Assembly (NCBI RefSeq): GCF_019968605.1
Contig: NZ_CP082966.1
Coordinates: 1,537,001-1,601,000, forward strand
Direction: 5' to 3'
Origin: Polaribacter litorisediminis
Lineage (GTDB): Bacteria; Bacteroidota; Bacteroidia; Flavobacteriales; Flavobacteriaceae
DNA length: 64,000 nucleotides
The notes beneath the pieces were generated by a model. That model made no database searches. It was not told where the DNA came from and saw only the letters and a list, made by a program, of their open reading frames with translations. This document shows positions 27,714-36,312 of this stretch, piece after piece. How positions within the stretch are numbered: the stretch's first letter is position 1; every line of letters begins with the position of its first letter. A program made the position numbers and the translations under genes.

Positions 27714-28805
27714 TTAAACATTAAATCTAAAATGCATCACATCGCCATCTTTTACAATGTAATCCTTCCCTTCTACCTTCATTTTACCAGCCTCCTTTAC
27801 CTTTGCTTCAGAACCATAGGTAACATAATCATTATAGGCAATCGTTTCTGCTCTAATAAATCCTTTTTCAAAATCGGTATGAATTACTCCTGCTGCTTGT
27901 GGCGCAGTTGCTCCAATAGGAATTGTCCAAGCTCTTACTTCTTTTACCCCAGCAGTAAAATAGGTTTGTAAATTTAGTAATTTGTAGGCAGAACGGATTA
28001 ATCTTGCAACGCCTGCTTCTTCTAAACCAATATCTGCCAAAAACATTTGTCGTTCTTCGTAATCATCTAATTCGGTTATATCTGCCTCCGTACCAACAGC
28101 TAATACAATAACTTCTGCGTTTTCATCCTTTACAGCTTCTTTTATTTGATCAACATAATCATTTCCAGAAACTGCGGAATTTTCATCAACATTACAAACA
28201 TACAATACTGGTTTTGCTGTAATAAATTGCAAAGGTTGTACAAATTCCATTTCTTTTTCTGTAAACTCTAAAGTTCTTACAGAAACTCCTTTTAATAAAG
28301 TTTCTTCAATTTTTAACAAAACAACTAATTCTGCTTGCGCTTCTTTGTTTCCTGTTTTTGCAGTTCTTTTTACCCTTTCTAGACGCTTTTCAACGGTTTC
28401 TAAATCTTTTAATTGTAATTCTATATCAATCGTTTCTTTATCTCTAACAGGATCTATAGACACATCAACATGAATAATATTATCGTTATCAAAACAACGC
28501 ACAACATGCAAAATAGCATCTGTTTCTCTAATATTTGCCAAAAATTGGTTTCCTAAACCCTCACCTTTACTAGCGCCTTTTACCAAACCAGCAATATCTA
28601 CGATCTCTACAGTTGCAGGCATTACACGTTCTGGATTTACCAATTCTTCTAATTTTTCAATTCTTTTATCTGGCACATTTACAACGCCTAAATTCGGTTC
28701 TATGGTACAAAAAGGAAAATTAGCACTTTGCGCTTTTGCGTTCGATAAACAGTTAAATAAAGTCGATTTTCCTACGTTTGGTAATCCTACAATTCCAGCT
28801 TTCAT
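27714..28805 (-). CDS. ychF: Redox-regulated ATPase YchF (OLA1 family)
   Basis: A 363-residue Obg-related P-loop protein that prefers ATP and associates with ribosomes. GTPase-fold motifs are [15 protein letters not shown] (Walker A, residues 6-20), [20 protein letters not shown] (switch II), then the coiled-coil insertion around residues 125-160, YVCNVDEN in place of NKxD, and the C-terminal TGS domain with [29 protein letters not shown] and a closing [23 protein letters not shown] at 28805. It is a single gene with a bidirectional terminator downstream. Confidence 0.95.
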   Translation of the reverse strand: MKAGIVGLPNVGKSTLFNCLSNAKAQSANFPFCTIEPNLGVVNVPDKRIEKLEELVNPERVMPATVEIVDIAGLVKGASKGEGLGNQFLANIRETDAILHVVRCFDNDNIIHVDVSIDPVRDKETIDIELQLKDLETVEKRLERVKRTAKTGNKEAQAELVVLLKIEETLLKGVSVRTLEFTEKEMEFVQPLQFITAKPVLYVCNVDENSAVSGNDYVDQIKEAVKDENAEVIVLAVGTEADITELDDYEERQMFLADIGLEEAGVARLIRSAYKLLNLQTYFTAGVKEVRAWTIPIGATAPQAAGVIHTDFEKGFIRAETIAYNDYVTYGSEAKVKEAGKMKVEGKDYIVKDGDVMHFRFNV

Positions 28806-28959
28806 TTCATGTATGTATTATGATTATAAATGATATTAACTTAATTTAAGGTAATTATTCATAATTTTTTAAGAATGCAAATATAATACTTTGTTAAAAG
28901 TAAATGTTCTTTTATTTAGAATTCTCAAATTGTGCTACATTCCCCAAAAATTAATATTC

Positions 28960-30462
28960 ATGACTAAAAAATTACTTTTTACTTTTCTTTTTTTCTTCGG
29001 ATGTTTCCCTTTAATTTCTCAAACTATTACAGGTAAAATAGTAGACAAGGTTTCTTTAGAACCGATACAAAATGTGGCAATTATTACAAATTTAAATAGA
29101 GGAAGTACTTCTGATATACATGGAGAATTCACTTTACAAAGTAAAAATTTAGAATCAATTACATTTTCAAGTTTGGGCTATGTGACACTAACTTTAAGTT
29201 TTGATCAAATTAAAAAGCTTAATTACACGATTTTATTGGTAGAAAAAGTTAATAAGTTAGATGAAATTCAATTGAATTTAGCAAAAATTTCTTTGGATTC
29301 TATTTTGATAAAAACACAAAAAAGTATGAAAGAAAATTACGTTTCAGGAGCTTTAAATAGTCGTTTTTACAGCAAAGAAAATAGTGTTATAAATTTTAAA
29401 AAACTCGAACTGGATTTAGACAAAAGTTCTTTACTAAACGGAAAAAATAGAAAAAAAGCTAAAAATGAATTGACAGAATATGCTGCTAACTTAAAAAATA
29501 GTAATCCTAATTTTTCAAATGAATTTTATGGAAATATAAGAACAAAAAAAGTGTATTCAGAAAAAACAAAAAAGTATTTAAATATAGATAAGGTTGACAG
29601 TGTACAAGGTTATAAATCGATGCAAAACAAGAAAAAAATTACCATAGAAGAAGCTCAAAAAGATTTGCAAAATATCGTTTTAAAACATCTTCATAAAAAT
29701 GAAACTTATAAAGTAAGTTCTGGTTTGTTTCCAATTGAAGATTCACTTTCTATAAAAGAAGTAATCAATGAAGTGGATTCTGTGCAAATTAAAAATACTT
29801 TTAACGAATATCCTGCCATGAGTGGTTTTAACACAGCAAGTGTAAGAGCTAAATTCTTTAATTTTAAAAAACAAAAAAACTTTTTAAACGAAAAATATTA
29901 CCATCATAATTTAGAAAATAATACTTTTATAGGAACCCAATTATTGTATGTTTTACGTTTTGAACCCAAAAAATCAAAGTCTAAATACAGTGGGAAAATC
30001 TTTATAAATCCAAGAGATTTTACAATTGCTAAAATTGAATATGAATTTGCAGACGGAAAAAGAGGTCAGAATTTAAATTTAAAATGGTTATTGGGTATTA
30101 AAGTTTCAGAAGACACGAATAAAGTAACCTTATTGTATGAAAAAAATAAAGCAAACAAAGTATATGTTTCTTATTACAAAGAAACTAGAGGAACGTATGC
30201 TTATGTGCATCGACCGATAAAATTTAAAGAAAATTCTGCAACAAAAAACAAAGTAAAATTCGATATTAAGATAGAATTAGATACAAAAGAAATTACAGAA
30301 GTTTTAGTTTTAGATAGTTATAAAATTGAAGCCGAAGAAACAAAACCAGTTACTAAAGACAATCCAAAAAAACGATTTGGGTATATGTCTTTTGATACTT
30401 ACATGAAGACCAATTGGAAAAACAGACAATTAATTACTGATTATTTACAAAAATGGAAATAA
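28960..30462 (+). CDS. CarboxypepD_reg-like secreted or outer-membrane-associated protein
   Basis: A 500-residue exported protein. ATG at 28960 gives a signal peptide (MTKKLLFTFLFFFGCFPLIS); the longer in-frame start at 28891 adds residues that do not look like a signal. Residues about 22-90 form a carboxypeptidase-regulatory-like beta domain (TITGKIVDKVSLEPIQNVAI, GSTSDIHGEFTL, ITFSSLGYVTLTL). The remaining 400 residues have no enzyme motif I recognise; a C-terminal half with FEPKKSKSKYSGKIFINPRD resembles the region of flavobacterial DUF5686-like proteins. Function unknown, probably in the cell envelope. Confidence 0.6.
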   Translation: MTKKLLFTFLFFFGCFPLISQTITGKIVDKVSLEPIQNVAIITNLNRGSTSDIHGEFTLQSKNLESITFSSLGYVTLTLSFDQIKKLNYTILLVEKVNKLDEIQLNLAKISLDSILIKTQKSMKENYVSGALNSRFYSKENSVINFKKLELDLDKSSLLNGKNRKKAKNELTEYAANLKNSNPNFSNEFYGNIRTKKVYSEKTKKYLNIDKVDSVQGYKSMQNKKKITIEEAQKDLQNIVLKHLHKNETYKVSSGLFPIEDSLSIKEVINEVDSVQIKNTFNEYPAMSGFNTASVRAKFFNFKKQKNFLNEKYYHHNLENNTFIGTQLLYVLRFEPKKSKSKYSGKIFINPRDFTIAKIEYEFADGKRGQNLNLKWLLGIKVSEDTNKVTLLYEKNKANKVYVSYYKETRGTYAYVHRPIKFKENSATKNKVKFDIKIELDTKEITEVLVLDSYKIEAEETKPVTKDNPKKRFGYMSFDTYMKTNWKNRQLITDYLQKWK

Positions 30463-30465
30463 AAA

Positions 30466-30489
30466 AAACCTCGATGAATTTCGAGGTTT
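30466..30489. terminator. Bidirectional terminator
   Basis: AAACCTCGA pairs with TCGAGGTTT around a short loop, preceded by a run of A. It separates two convergent genes. Confidence 0.75.
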
Positions 30490-30525
30490 GTATTTAAATT
30501 TCTAATTAAAATAAAATTAAAAAGA

Positions 30526-30876
30526 TTATTCATGATGCATAAACTTCTGTTTTGCTATTAACTCTTCTTGAGTTTCTACATTGTTATCATCTGGTACACA
30601 ACAATCTACAGGACACACTGCGGCACATTGTGGTTCTTCATGAAAACCTACACATTCTGTACATTTATCTGCCACAATAAAATAAATCTCATCCGAAACA
30701 GGCTCTTGATCTTCATCTGCATCTACAGATTTACCGTTTGGTAATACTGCTTTTCCAGATAAATCAGTTCCATCGGCATATTTCCAATCTTCAGCGCCTT
30801 CGTAAATTGCTGTATTCGGACATTCTGGTTCACATGCTCCACAATTTATGCACTCATCTGTTATTATAATTGCCAT
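30526..30876 (-). CDS. 4Fe-4S dicluster ferredoxin
   Basis: A 116-residue soluble electron carrier with two cluster-binding regions. The first is [19 protein letters not shown] at residues 9-27 and the second is [18 protein letters not shown] at about 74-91, followed by VDCCV. The insertion of about 45 residues between them, with [18 protein letters not shown], and the CxxC-x8-C-x3-C spacing are like other proteobacterial and flavobacterial ferredoxins of the FdxA-like/Alvin type. It diverges from the acyl-CoA reductase gene, with promoters overlapping in 70 bases. Confidence 0.9.
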   Translation of the reverse strand: MAIIITDECINCGACEPECPNTAIYEGAEDWKYADGTDLSGKAVLPNGKSVDADEDQEPVSDEIYFIVADKCTECVGFHEEPQCAAVCPVDCCVPDDNNVETQEELIAKQKFMHHE

Positions 30877-30896
30877 AATTTTCTTTTCTGTTTTTG

Positions 30897-30904
30897 TACA
30901 TTTG
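30897..30904 (+). promoter_or_regulatory. Possible -7 element for the acyl-CoA reductase gene
   Basis: TACATTTG fits TAnnTTTG exactly and lies 42 bases before the ATG at 30947. The nearest upstream TTG is 24 bases away, longer than ideal. Confidence 0.35.
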
Positions 30905-30910
30905 CAACTG

Positions 30911-30941
30911 CAAAAATAACCCCAAAATCATTTACATCCAA
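30911..30941 (-). promoter_or_regulatory. Probable ferredoxin promoter
   Basis: On the minus strand TTG (30939-30941) is followed after 20 bases by TATTTTTG (30911-30918), a good match to the Bacteroidetes -33/-7 promoter, 35 bases from the ferredoxin ATG. Confidence 0.55.
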
Positions 30942-30946
30942 AATAA

Positions 30947-32008
30947 ATGAGTAGTATTCAAAATAGAATTAAAGCATTCGTGAAGTTGGGTGCCTTTTTA
31001 AGTCAGTTTTCAAACGATAAAATTGAAAAAGTTGATGCGATTGAGCATAATGAAATCTTTTTTGACGGTTTTTTACATCAGATAAAATTAGCCCAAGAAA
31101 AAAACTCTTGGTTTACGAAAGATAATATTTTATTTTCTTTAGAAAGTTGGAGTAAAGCACTTACAGAAAACAACTTAAATAGCTTTGCAAAAGATTTTTA
31201 TGCGCAAGATATAGCCTCTAAAAAAGTTGCCATTATTATGGCTGGGAACATTCCTTTGGTGGGCTTTCATGATTTTTTATCCGTTTTAATCTCTGGGCAT
31301 TCCGTTTTGGTAAAACAATCCTCTAATGATCAACATTTACTTCCTTTTTTAGCGAAATATTTAGAATTTGTTGAAGAAAGTTTTCAAGGAAAAATAACAC
31401 TAACTCAAGAAAAATTATCAGATTTTGATGCGGTAATTGCAACAGGAAGTAATAATACGGCTCGTTATTTTGAGTATTATTTTAAAGGAAAACCGAATAT
31501 CATCAGAAAAAACAGAAATTCCGTTGCTGTCATTACAGGAAAAGAAACCGAAGATGATTTTATAAAACTATCAAAAGATATTTTTCAGTATTTTGGATTA
31601 GGCTGCAGAAGTGTTTCTAAATTGTATGTTCCGAAAGGATTTAATTTTGATCTTTTTTTTACAGGATTATATGTGAAAAAAGAAATTATCAACAATGCAA
31701 AGTATGCCAACAATTATGATTACAACAAGGCAGTTTATTTAATGAGCGAGTTTGATTTGTTAGAAAATGGTTTTTTAATGATCAAGGAAGATGAGAGTTA
31801 CTCCTCTCCTATTGCAACCATTTTTTATGAGTATTATGAGAATGAAGTAGATTTAAAAATAAAACTATATCAAGATAAAGATAAAATACAATGCATCGTT
31901 GCTAAAGATTTTATTGAAAACGAAGTTGGTTTTGGACAAACACAACATCCAGCGTTAACGGACTATGCAGATGATGTAAATACTTTAGCGTTTTTATCAA
32001 CCATTTAA
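30947..32008 (+). CDS. Acyl-CoA reductase (LuxC-like)
   Basis: A 353-residue protein of the LuxC-related acyl-CoA reductase group within the aldehyde dehydrogenase fold. The cofactor region VAIIMAGNIPLVGFHDFLSV and SVLVKQSSNDQHLLPFL matches LuxC-type proteins, and the catalytic cysteine lies in YFGLGCRSVSKLYVP. It should reduce acyl-CoA or an acylated enzyme to an aldehyde with NADPH. No LuxD or LuxE partner is present; instead it sits between ferredoxin and serC, an arrangement I recall as common in Flavobacteriaceae. The physiological substrate is unknown. Confidence 0.8.
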   Translation: MSSIQNRIKAFVKLGAFLSQFSNDKIEKVDAIEHNEIFFDGFLHQIKLAQEKNSWFTKDNILFSLESWSKALTENNLNSFAKDFYAQDIASKKVAIIMAGNIPLVGFHDFLSVLISGHSVLVKQSSNDQHLLPFLAKYLEFVEESFQGKITLTQEKLSDFDAVIATGSNNTARYFEYYFKGKPNIIRKNRNSVAVITGKETEDDFIKLSKDIFQYFGLGCRSVSKLYVPKGFNFDLFFTGLYVKKEIINNAKYANNYDYNKAVYLMSEFDLLENGFLMIKEDESYSSPIATIFYEYYENEVDLKIKLYQDKDKIQCIVAKDFIENEVGFGQTQHPALTDYADDVNTLAFLSTI

Positions 32009-32094
32009 AAAAGTAATTCCAGAATGTTTTATAATTTTAGAAATTTTTATCAAATTTTAAATTATAAACACAAAATAGTAAACTCACTTATTGT

Positions 32095-33150
32095 ATGAAA
32101 AAACATAATTTTAGTGCGGGCCCTTGCATTTTACCGCAAGAAGTTTTGCAAAAAGCTTCGGAAGCAATCCTGAATTTTAATAATGATAACTTGTCTTTGA
32201 TAGAAATTTCTCATAGAAGTAAATCATTTGTTGCTGTCATGGAAAAGGCACGATCTTTAGCGTTAGAATTGTTAGGTTTAGAAAACAAAGGCTACAAAGC
32301 GTTATTTTTACAAGGTGGTGCTAGTTTAGAATTTTTAATGGTTGCCTATAATTTATTAAACAAAAAAGCAGCCTATTTAAATACCGGAACATGGTCTGAC
32401 AAAGCGGTTCAAGAAGCAAAAGCATTTGGGGAAATTGTAGAAGTTGCATCTTCAAAAGACAAAGGTTTTACTTATATTCCTAAAAAATATTCAATTCCTG
32501 AAGATGTAGATTATTTTCACTGTACTAGTAATAATACCGTGGCGGGTACACAAATGAAGTCATTTCCAGAAACAAATGTTCCTTTGGTTTGTGATATGAG
32601 TTCAGATATTTTTTCTCGTCAATTAGATTTTGAAAAATTCGACTTAATTTATGCCGGTGCGCAAAAAAATATGGGGCCTGCGGGCACCACGTTGGTTATT
32701 ATTAAAGAAGACATTTTAGGAAAAGTAGAAAGACATATTCCATCAATGCTCAATTATCAAATTCATATTGATAAAGATAGTATGTTTAACACGCCCGCTG
32801 TTTTTGCCGTTTATGTTTCTATGTTAACATTGCAATGGTTAAAAGATTTGGGGGGCATTCCTTTTATTGAGGAAGTAAACAACAAAAAAGCCGAACTTTT
32901 ATACAATGAAATTGATAGAAATCCTCTTTTTAAAGGAATTGTAGCCAAAGAAGATAGAAGTACTATGAATGCAACTTTTGTTTTAACCGATGTAAATTTG
33001 ACTAAAAAATTCGACAACATGTGGCAAGAAGCAGGAATTAGTGGTTTACATGGTCATAGAAGTGTTGGGGGTTATAGAGCCAGTATGTATAATGCTTTGC
33101 CATTATATAGCGTTCAGGTTTTAGTTGATGTGATGCAAAGCCTCTCCTAA
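32095..33150 (+). CDS. serC: Phosphoserine aminotransferase
   Basis: PLP enzyme that converts 3-phosphohydroxypyruvate and glutamate to phosphoserine; it can also serve pyridoxine synthesis. The 351-residue protein has the family N-terminus HNFSAGPCILPQEVL, the FLQGGASLEF substrate loop, CTSNNTVAGTQ, the PLP lysine in YAGAQKNMGPAGTTLVII, and a C-terminus with GLHGHRSVGGYRASMYNALP that binds the substrate phosphate. It is followed after 159 bases by a SerA-like gene, so these are the expected neighbours for serine synthesis. Confidence 0.95.
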   Translation: MKKHNFSAGPCILPQEVLQKASEAILNFNNDNLSLIEISHRSKSFVAVMEKARSLALELLGLENKGYKALFLQGGASLEFLMVAYNLLNKKAAYLNTGTWSDKAVQEAKAFGEIVEVASSKDKGFTYIPKKYSIPEDVDYFHCTSNNTVAGTQMKSFPETNVPLVCDMSSDIFSRQLDFEKFDLIYAGAQKNMGPAGTTLVIIKEDILGKVERHIPSMLNYQIHIDKDSMFNTPAVFAVYVSMLTLQWLKDLGGIPFIEEVNNKKAELLYNEIDRNPLFKGIVAKEDRSTMNATFVLTDVNLTKKFDNMWQEAGISGLHGHRSVGGYRASMYNALPLYSVQVLVDVMQSLS

Positions 33151-33309
33151 CCTCTCCAAAGGATAGGAACTCTCACTGTTGGAAAAATCACTTTTAAGGG
33201 TTTATAAAAAAAATAGAATCGTTTTTAAACTTATAAAGTTTGAAGAAATAACAAAAAATAATAAACAATAAATAAAACTCCTTCCCTTTGGGAAGGTTGG
33301 GATGGGCTC
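33141..33309. repeat. Two short C/T-rich palindromic repeat pieces flanking the serC-serA gap
   Basis: CCTCTCCTAACCTCTCCAAA at 33141-33160 overlaps the last codons of serC, and CTCCTTCCCTTTGGGAAGG at about 33279-33297 lies just before the serA ATG and forms a perfect CCTTCCC-TTTGGGAAGG hairpin. Both resemble a common flavobacterial intergenic repeat built on a CTTTGG centre with C-rich and G-rich arms. A related stretch, CCCCCTTTTAATTCCCCAAA, begins near 6641. The hairpin at the serA start could affect its translation. Confidence 0.5.
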
Positions 33310-34260
33310 ATGAGAATATTAGTAAACGACGGAATTTCACAAAGCGGAATTGACGCTTTAGAAAAAGAAGGATTTGAAGTAATGAACACAAAAGTTGCTC
33401 AAAATCAGTTAGAAAATTATATGAATGAACATCATATTGATGCAATTATAGTTGCGGGAAGAACCCAAGTACGCCAAGAATTAATTGAGGCTTGTCCGAG
33501 TTTAAAATTAATTGGTATGGCTGGGATTGATATGGATGCTATTGATGTCGATTATGCCATTGACAATGGTTTGCAAGTCATCAACACATCTGGCGCTTTG
33601 TCTAGCGCTGTGGCAGAGTTGGTTTTTTCTCATTTATTCGGAATGGTAAGATTTCTGCATTCCTCTAACAGAGAAATGCCTTTAGAAGGGGATTCTCGTT
33701 TTGCTGAATTAAAAAAGGCATATGCTCAAGGAACAGAATTAAGAGGAAAAACACTGGGAATTATTGGTTTTGGAAAAGTAGGACAAGAAGTTGCAAAAAT
33801 TGCTATTGGCATCGGAATGAATGTTTTAGCAACAGATGAAGTTGTAGAAAGTACTGCTATTACTTTAGATTTTTTTAACGGTCAAAAAGCAATTTTTAAC
33901 ATTGATACAATTGATAAAGAAGAACTTTTTAAAGAAGCAGATTTTATTACTTTACATGTTCCAGAACAAGAAGAATTTTTAATTACTGCAACAGATTTCA
34001 ATAAAATGAAAGATGGTGTTGGTATTATAAATACAGCAAAAGGTGGGGTTATTAATGAAGTAGATTTGATAAAAGCTATTAAAGAAGGCAAAGTACAATT
34101 CGCTGGTTTAGACGTCTTTGACACACAGCCAACACCTGCAGTGCAAGTTTTAATGAATCCAGAAATTTCTTTAACACCAAACATTGGGGCATCCACAAAA
34201 GAAGCACAAGACAGAATTGGTTTAGAGTTAGCAACGCAAATAATTACTTTATTAAAGTAA
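33310..34260 (+). CDS. serA: SerA-like D-2-hydroxyacid dehydrogenase with altered catalytic residues
   Basis: A 316-residue protein with the two-domain fold of D-3-phosphoglycerate dehydrogenase (short type, no ACT domain). The NAD-binding loop GKTLGIIGFGKVGQEVAKIA (146-165) is intact. The catalytic triad is not: the Arg of the INxxRG motif is Lys244 (INTAKGG), the Glu of the DVFxxEP motif is Gln273 (DVFDTQP), and the His of TPHIG is Asn291 (TPNIG). The substrate loops RSATKVR and GRGGVGMDN of related flavobacterial enzymes read AGRTQVR and GMAGIDMDA. By position it should act before SerC, but as read here it is unlikely to be a normal dehydrogenase. It may have a new role, or the serine pathway may use another SerA. 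Confidence 0.75.
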   Translation: MRILVNDGISQSGIDALEKEGFEVMNTKVAQNQLENYMNEHHIDAIIVAGRTQVRQELIEACPSLKLIGMAGIDMDAIDVDYAIDNGLQVINTSGALSSAVAELVFSHLFGMVRFLHSSNREMPLEGDSRFAELKKAYAQGTELRGKTLGIIGFGKVGQEVAKIAIGIGMNVLATDEVVESTAITLDFFNGQKAIFNIDTIDKEELFKEADFITLHVPEQEEFLITATDFNKMKDGVGIINTAKGGVINEVDLIKAIKEGKVQFAGLDVFDTQPTPAVQVLMNPEISLTPNIGASTKEAQDRIGLELATQIITLLK

Positions 34261-34310
34261 ACTTAGATTTGCATAAATATTAAAAATTAAAGCCAAATCA
34301 CTTTTAAAAT

Positions 34311-35546
34311 ATGGCCATTGTACACCCCTTTAAAGCCGTTAGACCCAGCAGAGATAAAGTTGCTTTGGTGTCTTCAAAATCATATGAAGCATATACTCCT
34401 GCGCAATTAGGTGCTAAATTAGATTTTAATCCGTATACTTTTTTACATATTGTAAATCCTGATTATAAATTTTTACAAGAGGTTTCTACAGAAAGACGAT
34501 TTCAATTAGTACACAATAGATATCAAGATTTTAAAAGAAATAATATTTTTGTAAAAGATAAAGTTCCTGCATTTTATATTTATGAAAGAACGAACATACA
34601 TAACACTTTTTGCGGAATTATTGGTGCCACCAGTATTGCAGATTATCTAAATGGCTATGTTAAAAAACACGAAGGCACTATCCATAAAAGAGAGCAACTT
34701 TTTGAAAAATATTTAAAAATAATAGGTTTTAATGCCGAACCTGTTTTATTAACTTTTAAGGATGATAAAACATTAACAGAAATTATCAACCAAGAAAAAG
34801 AGAAAAGACCAGAATATGAGTTTTCTACAACCGATAAAAATTTACATAAACTTTGGTTGGTTACGAATGAAAATATCAATCAGAAAATAATAAACGCTTT
34901 TGCAAAAATTGACGCTTTATATATTGCGGATGGTCATCACAGAACGGCTTCTTCTGCTTTGTTAGCTAAGGAGTTAGCATCAGAAAACAAAAATCATAAT
35001 GGTAGTGAAGATTATAACTTCTTTATGAGTTATTTGATTCCTGAATCTCAATTAAAAATCTCTGAATTTAACCGTTTTGTAAAAGATTTAAACGGATTGT
35101 CGGTGGCTGAATTTTTAGAGAAATTAAGCAGTTCTTTCACTATTAAAAATCGAGGACAACAAGTTTACTTTCCTGATAAAAAACATCATTTTAGTATGTA
35201 TTTAAATGGTGAATTTTATTCACTATATTTAAAGGAAAATATTTATAATTTCACAGATTGTTTAAGTAAATTAGATGCTGAAATTTTATACAGAACAATT
35301 TTAAATCCTATATTGGGCATAAAAGATCTTACAAATAATGACAGAATTGGTCATTCTGATAATAAAAAAGACATCGTTTCTATAAAAACAAAGGTTGATT
35401 TAGGTTTGTATACCGTTGGTTTTAGTTTGAATCCGGTCACCATTAAAGAAATGAAAGAAATTTCGGATGCTAATTTAAAAATGCCTCCAAAAACAACTTA
35501 TATTCAACCTAAGTTAAGAAGTGGTTTAACGATGTATGAGTTTTGA
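34311..35546 (+). CDS. DUF1015 family protein
   Basis: A 411-residue protein matching DUF1015 over its length: VHPFKAVRPSRDKVALVSS at the N-terminus, NPYTFLHIVNPD, an RF-x-L start of the second block, FCGIIGATSIADY, and the family signature YIADGHHRTASSALL in the middle (about residue 203), then a C-terminal region with ILNPILGIKDLT and TKVDLGLYTVGFSLNPVTI. No catalytic activity is established for the family; members have been suggested to act in serine phosphate metabolism because they sit next to serC/serA, as here. It shares the operon with the serine genes. Confidence 0.9.
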   Translation: MAIVHPFKAVRPSRDKVALVSSKSYEAYTPAQLGAKLDFNPYTFLHIVNPDYKFLQEVSTERRFQLVHNRYQDFKRNNIFVKDKVPAFYIYERTNIHNTFCGIIGATSIADYLNGYVKKHEGTIHKREQLFEKYLKIIGFNAEPVLLTFKDDKTLTEIINQEKEKRPEYEFSTTDKNLHKLWLVTNENINQKIINAFAKIDALYIADGHHRTASSALLAKELASENKNHNGSEDYNFFMSYLIPESQLKISEFNRFVKDLNGLSVAEFLEKLSSSFTIKNRGQQVYFPDKKHHFSMYLNGEFYSLYLKENIYNFTDCLSKLDAEILYRTILNPILGIKDLTNNDRIGHSDNKKDIVSIKTKVDLGLYTVGFSLNPVTIKEMKEISDANLKMPPKTTYIQPKLRSGLTMYEF

Positions 35547-35618
35547 TTGTTCTATCATTCTAAATTTGATGCTTCTAATTGCAACTGTTCAAAATCTCAT
35601 CACAAAATAGCTTAAAAA

Positions 35619-36290
35619 ATGATTACAAAAAATATAAAAGAATTTAAATTAAAAATACCCGAAAATGTAACCTTAGTTGCCGTTTCTAAAACCAAACCGA
35701 TTGAAGATTTACAAGAAGCTTATGATGCTGGTCAGCGCGTTTTTGGTGAAAATAAAATTCAAGAAATGGTGGATAAATATGATGCTTTGCCAAAAGATAT
35801 TCAATGGCACATGATTGGTCATTTACAGAGTAATAAGGTGAAATATATGGCACATTTTGTCGATTTAATTCACGGAGTTGATAAATTTAAAACTTTAAAA
35901 GAAATTAACAAGCAAGCAAAAAAACACGATCGAATTATCAATTGTTTGTTACAAGCAAAAATTGCCAAAGAAGACACAAAATTTGGACTTACTTTTGATG
36001 AAATAGCAGAAATTTTAAACTCAAAAGAAATACTAGAACTTACCCATATAAAAATTGCTGGTTTTATGGGAATGGCTACGTTTACAGATAATCAAGAGCA
36101 ATTAGCAGAAGAGTTTTCATTACTAAAAACCTTTTTTGATACTCAAAAACAACAAACTAAAATTCATAACTGCCATCTCGAGATTTTATCAATGGGCATG
36201 AGTGGAGATTATGAATTAGCCATCAAAAACGGGAGTACAATGATTAGAGTTGGAAGTTCTATATTTGGTCATCGAAATTATAATTATTAA
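35619..36290 (+). CDS. yggS: YggS family pyridoxal phosphate homeostasis protein
   Basis: A 223-residue single-domain PLP-binding protein of the YggS/PROSC family. The PLP lysine is in LVAVSKTKPIEDL (Lys24 region), followed by VFGENKIQEMVDKY, WHMIGHLQSNKVK and the C-terminal HLEILSMGMSGDYELAIKNG with VGSSIFGHRNY, which bind the phosphate. It helps keep free PLP at a low and safe level. It lies 72 bases after DUF1015 and shares the operon context with serC, a PLP enzyme. Confidence 0.93.
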   Translation: MITKNIKEFKLKIPENVTLVAVSKTKPIEDLQEAYDAGQRVFGENKIQEMVDKYDALPKDIQWHMIGHLQSNKVKYMAHFVDLIHGVDKFKTLKEINKQAKKHDRIINCLLQAKIAKEDTKFGLTFDEIAEILNSKEILELTHIKIAGFMGMATFTDNQEQLAEEFSLLKTFFDTQKQQTKIHNCHLEILSMGMSGDYELAIKNGSTMIRVGSSIFGHRNYNY

Positions 36291-36312
36291 ATTTAAAAAA
36301 AATTAGAAGAAG

